Source: Candidatus Gastranaerophilales bacterium
Lineage (GTDB): Bacteria; Cyanobacteriota; Vampirovibrionia; Gastranaerophilales; Gastranaerophilaceae
Assembly: GCA_003150395.1 (NCBI GenBank)
Contig: QAMI01000002.1
Location: 1-7,007 of the forward strand
Reading direction: 5' to 3'
DNA length: 7,007 nt
Below are positions 4,947-7,007 of this stretch, piece after piece. The translations under genes and the position numbers were made by a program. The notes under the pieces were generated by a model. That model did no database searches. It saw only the letters and a list, made by a program, of their open reading frames with translations, and was not told the DNA's origin. Each line of letters opens with the position of its first letter. Within the stretch, counting starts at the first letter, position 1.

Positions 4947-5582
4947 TTAAAGTTTTTTAGGGTAATTATTGGGAATTGTCCAGTTGTTGTATTGTATAAG
5001 TGCTGCGCAATAATTTCCGCCGGTTTCATTGCATCCAACATTAAATCCTGAAAGTTTTCCATTCCAATAAACTTTATAAGGTTCTATACCCTTATGATAA
5101 TGATAGCGAAAACTGGTATCTGAATTGTTGGGCCAATAGCCGAACAGGAATTGTTTGCTTCCATATGTGCTTTTGTCAATTCCATTTTGACAATATTTTA
5201 CTTCTGAGCAAAATACAATGTGCCCACCGCATTTGTCCGAAGGACAGGCATGGTAAATATTCAGTATTACTCCACTTCCATCTTTTAAATATAATAATTT
5301 TTCATTATTGCTTATATCTTCTGTTCGTAATGTTGCTAAATTTTCTTTCAAATATGTTTCGTAAAAATCCTCATTATTCTGAATATACCAATTTTCTTTA
5401 TCTCCATATTTAATTTCTGACATTATTAGCGCTTGGTTAATTGATGTATAGAATTTTTTTAATCTTGTTTCAATGATTATTTTTTGTCTATGCTGAATTA
5501 GTGCTGGTAATGTCATTGCTGCAACTATACCGATGGTGCCCAAAGTAATGAGGACTTCTGATAATGTAAATGCTTTTGCCAT
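4947..5582 (-). CDS. Type IV pilin-like/pseudopilin protein 2
   Basis: The protein opens MAKA, then FTLSEVLITLGTIGIVAAM: a four-residue basic leader, a predicted prepilin peptidase site before Phe, the conserved Glu5 and the hydrophobic alpha-1 stalk. It has about 211 residues. The C-terminal globular part has six cysteines (ACPSDKC, FCSEVKYC and GCNETGGNYC segments), suggesting disulfides outside the cytoplasm. It shares the N-terminal 30 residues in style with pilin 1, but the heads look unrelated beyond a DG...I core (LKDGSGVILN here, LADGTLIIN there). I chose ATG 5582: the in-frame GTG at 5588 lies 1 nt after the -10 box and could not be on the transcript. There is no Shine-Dalgarno. A divergent XRE regulator lies 54 bp upstream. 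No clear terminator follows. Confidence 0.86.
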   Translation of the reverse strand: MAKAFTLSEVLITLGTIGIVAAMTLPALIQHRQKIIIETRLKKFYTSINQALIMSEIKYGDKENWYIQNNEDFYETYLKENLATLRTEDISNNEKLLYLKDGSGVILNIYHACPSDKCGGHIVFCSEVKYCQNGIDKSTYGSKQFLFGYWPNNSDTSFRYHYHKGIEPYKVYWNGKLSGFNVGCNETGGNYCAALIQYNNWTIPNNYPKKL

Positions 5583-5586
5583 GTAC

Positions 5587-5600
5587 ACTATTATAATAGT
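5587..5600. promoter_or_regulatory. Putative operator over the pilin 2 -10 box
   Basis: ACTATTATAATAGT is a perfect 14-bp palindrome covering the TATAAT of the pilin 2 promoter. It extends to 20 bp (5584-5603) with one G/T-type mismatch. The 9-mer AATAGTATA at 5595-5603 is repeated at 5618-5626, 23 bp away, over the probable -10 of the divergent XRE gene. A regulator binding both copies would control both genes. The binding protein is inferred. Confidence 0.6.
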
Positions 5601-5619
5601 ATAGAATACACATTGTCAA
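5590..5619 (-). promoter_or_regulatory. Consensus sigma-70 promoter of pilin 2, placed for a leaderless mRNA
   Basis: On the minus strand, a perfect TTGACA (5619-5614), an 18-nt spacer and a perfect TATAAT (5595-5590) are seen, with 7 nt between the -10 and ATG 5582. Transcription should therefore start at the ATG or next to it. Confidence 0.8.
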
Positions 5620-5622
5620 TAG

Positions 5623-5628
5623 TATAAA
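5623..5628 (+). promoter_or_regulatory. Possible -10 box of XRE regulator 2
   Basis: TATAAA lies 8 nt before ATG 5637, and no Shine-Dalgarno is present. No good -35 is found at the proper distance, so the promoter may need an activator or be weak. It overlaps the second copy of the AATAGTATA repeat. Confidence 0.4.
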
Positions 5629-5636
5629 ATTTTTTA

Positions 5637-5858
5637 ATGTGTAATTATGAGTGTGTTCTAAAAAAAATAGGTATAAATTTTAAAATTGAAAGAATCAAAA
5701 AGAAACTTTCGCAAGAACGTTTTGCAGAGCTTGCAAATGTGCACACAAATTATATTGGTAAAGTTGAAAGAGGGGAACAAAATTTAACAGTCAAATCAAT
5801 TGTAAGTTTGGCTGAATCTTTAAATGTTCCATTGGAGAATATTCTAAAATTAGATTAA
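5637..5858 (+). CDS. XRE-family helix-turn-helix regulator 2 (minimal HTH)
   Basis: The 73-residue protein is almost entirely one Cro/CI-type HTH. Helix 1 is around NFKIERIKKK (14-23), the scaffold helix is SQERFAELANV (25-35), and the recognition helix with its turn is HTNYIGKVERGEQ (36-48). The closing helices are TVKSIVSLAESLNVPLENIL (51-70). It resembles small HTH_3 proteins such as restriction-system controllers and phage Cro, but no restriction gene is nearby. It is divergent from pilin 2, whose start codon is 54 bp away; the palindromic site and a direct repeat lie between them, so autoregulation plus pilin control is the simplest reading. The start at ATG 5637 is the only ATG before the HTH. 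It ends 3 bp before a strong palindromic terminator. Confidence 0.86.
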   Translation: MCNYECVLKKIGINFKIERIKKKLSQERFAELANVHTNYIGKVERGEQNLTVKSIVSLAESLNVPLENILKLD

Positions 5859-5860
5859 GA

Positions 5861-5886
5861 AAACGCCGGCTTATAAGCCGGCGTTT
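5861..5886. terminator. Bidirectional intrinsic terminator between convergent genes
   Basis: A perfect 26-bp palindrome (arms AAACGCCGGCTTA and TAAGCCGGCGTTT) folds into a GC-rich stem. It is followed by TTTCTAAT on the plus strand and TTTTCTTAAT on the minus strand. It separates XRE regulator 2 (plus) from the acyl-CoA synthetase (minus) and should end both transcripts. Confidence 0.85.
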
Positions 5887-5921
5887 CTAATATGTTTAAT
5901 CCCTATTATATGTAGGATGTT

Positions 5922-7007
5922 TTATTTACCACATCCACAGGTTACTGAACCGCATCCGCAAGAACATTCCAAAGCTTCTTTAGCTTCTTCCATTCTTACT
6001 TTAATACGTCCGTCTACTGCAATGCCTTCACCGGTTGCTTCTGAGATTAACAATGGGTTAATGTCAAGTTCATCGATGAATTTGAAGTCATTAACAAGTT
6101 GTGATAATCTCAATAAAGTTTCCTTGATTTGGTCGATTTGAGCCGGTTTTGTACCTCTTGCGCCTTCTAGAAGTTTGTATGCTTTTACTGATTTAATCAT
6201 TTCTTCAGCGTCAACGTCTGTCAAAGGTGCAATTCTGAATGTTACGTCTTTCATAACTTCAACGAATACACCGCCTAAGCCGAACATCATCATCGGGCCG
6301 TATTGAGGATCGGTTGCAATACCGCAAACCATTTCCCGGTTGCCTTTAACCATTTCCTGAATGATTACGCCCTCTAAACCTTCAAGCAAGCCTTTTGCTT
6401 CAAGTCTTTCAAGCAAGCCTTTGTATTCTTTTCTCAATTGTTCTTCTGATTTGATGTTTACAACAACACCGCCTACATCAGTTTTGTGTGAAGTTGTTTT
6501 TGAAGTCATCTTCATAACAACCGGGTATCCGATTGAGTTGCCGAGTTCAACAACTTCTTCTTCATTAGTTGCAAGACCGTATTTGCAAGCGCGGATTCCG
6601 TAAGCTTGAAGAACATCGATTGATTCTAATGTTGTAAGCTGTGCTCTGCCCTCAGCAAGTGAGCCTTTGATAATTTTTTCAACTTTAGCTCTGTCAACGT
6701 CGTAGCAAGGAATTTTGCCTTCCGGTCTTTCAATCCAAAGTCTTTGCTGGTTCAATCTGTTCAAACCGTCAGCAGCCTGATCTGCGTACATGAAGAACGG
6801 CATATTAACTTTCATATCAGAAAGTTTTGTAAAGAACTCGTTCTTTGTCATAAATACGCCGATAACCGGTTTTTCAGGGTGTTCAGCCTTAATTTCCATT
6901 AATGCTTTTGCTACATCAATATCTTTCAAGCCCAAGAACGGCAAGTAAATTGTGATAATCATATCAACATTTTCATCAGCAATAACTGTTTCAAGAGTTT
7001 GTTTGTA
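5922..7007 (-). CDS. ADP-forming acetyl/acyl-CoA synthetase (NDP-forming ligase), N-terminal part outside the window
   Basis: The frame is open from the right edge to TAA 5924-5922, giving 361 residues; the N-terminus is missing. Residues 1 to about 100 (with LETVIADENVDMIITIYLPF) match the end of the succinyl-CoA-ligase-like alpha part. From about 120 on is the ATP-grasp beta part: PVVMKM, SKTTSHKTDVGGV (169-181), IIQEMVKGNREMVCGI, MMFGLGGVFVEVMKDV and the family signature ELDINPLL (313-320). Together these make a fused alpha-beta enzyme converting acyl-CoA, ADP and phosphate to acid, CoA and ATP (or the reverse), a cytoplasmic energy-conserving step in fermenters. The substrate cannot be read; the catalytic histidine of the alpha part would be off-window. 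An unusual Cys/Gly tail (CSCGCG...CGCGK, the last 14 residues, five Cys) follows the domain. Confidence 0.9.
   Translation of the reverse strand, partial: YKQTLETVIADENVDMIITIYLPFLGLKDIDVAKALMEIKAEHPEKPVIGVFMTKNEFFTKLSDMKVNMPFFMYADQAADGLNRLNQQRLWIERPEGKIPCYDVDRAKVEKIIKGSLAEGRAQLTTLESIDVLQAYGIRACKYGLATNEEEVVELGNSIGYPVVMKMTSKTTSHKTDVGGVVVNIKSEEQLRKEYKGLLERLEAKGLLEGLEGVIIQEMVKGNREMVCGIATDPQYGPMMMFGLGGVFVEVMKDVTFRIAPLTDVDAEEMIKSVKAYKLLEGARGTKPAQIDQIKETLLRLSQLVNDFKFIDELDINPLLISEATGEGIAVDGRIKVRMEEAKEALECSCGCGSVTCGCGK

Noticed and set aside
5583..5588. GTG 5588 as the start of pilin 2
   Set aside because: It lies 1 nt after the TATAAT box, so it would be upstream of the predicted transcript; ATG 5582 gives a normal short prepilin leader.
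5637..5858. Restriction-modification controller or toxin-antitoxin reading of the small XRE protein
   Set aside because: No restriction, methylase or toxin gene lies beside it; the only partner in view is the divergent pilin.

Overview
The window is AT-rich bacterial DNA that most resembles a gut member of the Gastranaerophilales/Vampirovibrionia ('Melainabacteria'). This placement is an inference. It rests on the pilin-like N-termini (AFTLAEVLITLGIIGVV and AFTLSEVLITLGTIGIV), on proteins opening with an MKI...NxxF-type segment, and on the overall gene style. No rRNA or marker gene confirms it.

Layout, left to right. (1) A minus-strand gene runs off the left edge and looks like a GNAT-type acetyltransferase. 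(2) A small matrixin-like zinc protease on the minus strand has no visible signal peptide. Its consensus -10 lies 9 nt from the ATG. (3) A short intergenic region holds a minus-directed terminator with no obvious gene feeding it, and a strong plus-strand promoter. (4) A plus-strand zinc-ribbon protein abuts, tail to tail with no spacer, (5) spmB and spmA on the minus strand (TAATG overlap). (6) A cysteine-rich type IV pilin-like gene on the minus strand is divergent from a small XRE-family regulator. A near-perfect 20-bp palindrome exactly fills the space between the pilin's consensus -35 and -10. (7) A secreted-looking protein with degenerate EF-hands and a Pro/His-rich tail (minus). (8) A second pilin-like gene (minus), again divergent from a tiny XRE regulator and again with a palindrome on the pilin -10. 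(9) A palindromic bidirectional terminator, then a partial ADP-forming acyl/acetyl-CoA synthetase with a cysteine-rich tail that runs off the right edge.

The main unifying observation is that the pilin/XRE pair appears twice within about 2 kb with the same geometry but different operator sequences. This suggests two parallel, separately controlled surface-pilin switches. A second pattern is that several genes (protease, spmA, pilin 2, XRE 2, perhaps the leftmost gene) have a -10 box so close to the start codon that their mRNAs would be leaderless or nearly so. Others (spmB, pilin 1, XRE 1, the EF-hand protein) carry clear Shine-Dalgarno sequences. No CRISPR array, tRNA, rRNA, transposase or long repeat is visible, and no gap exceeds 300 bases.
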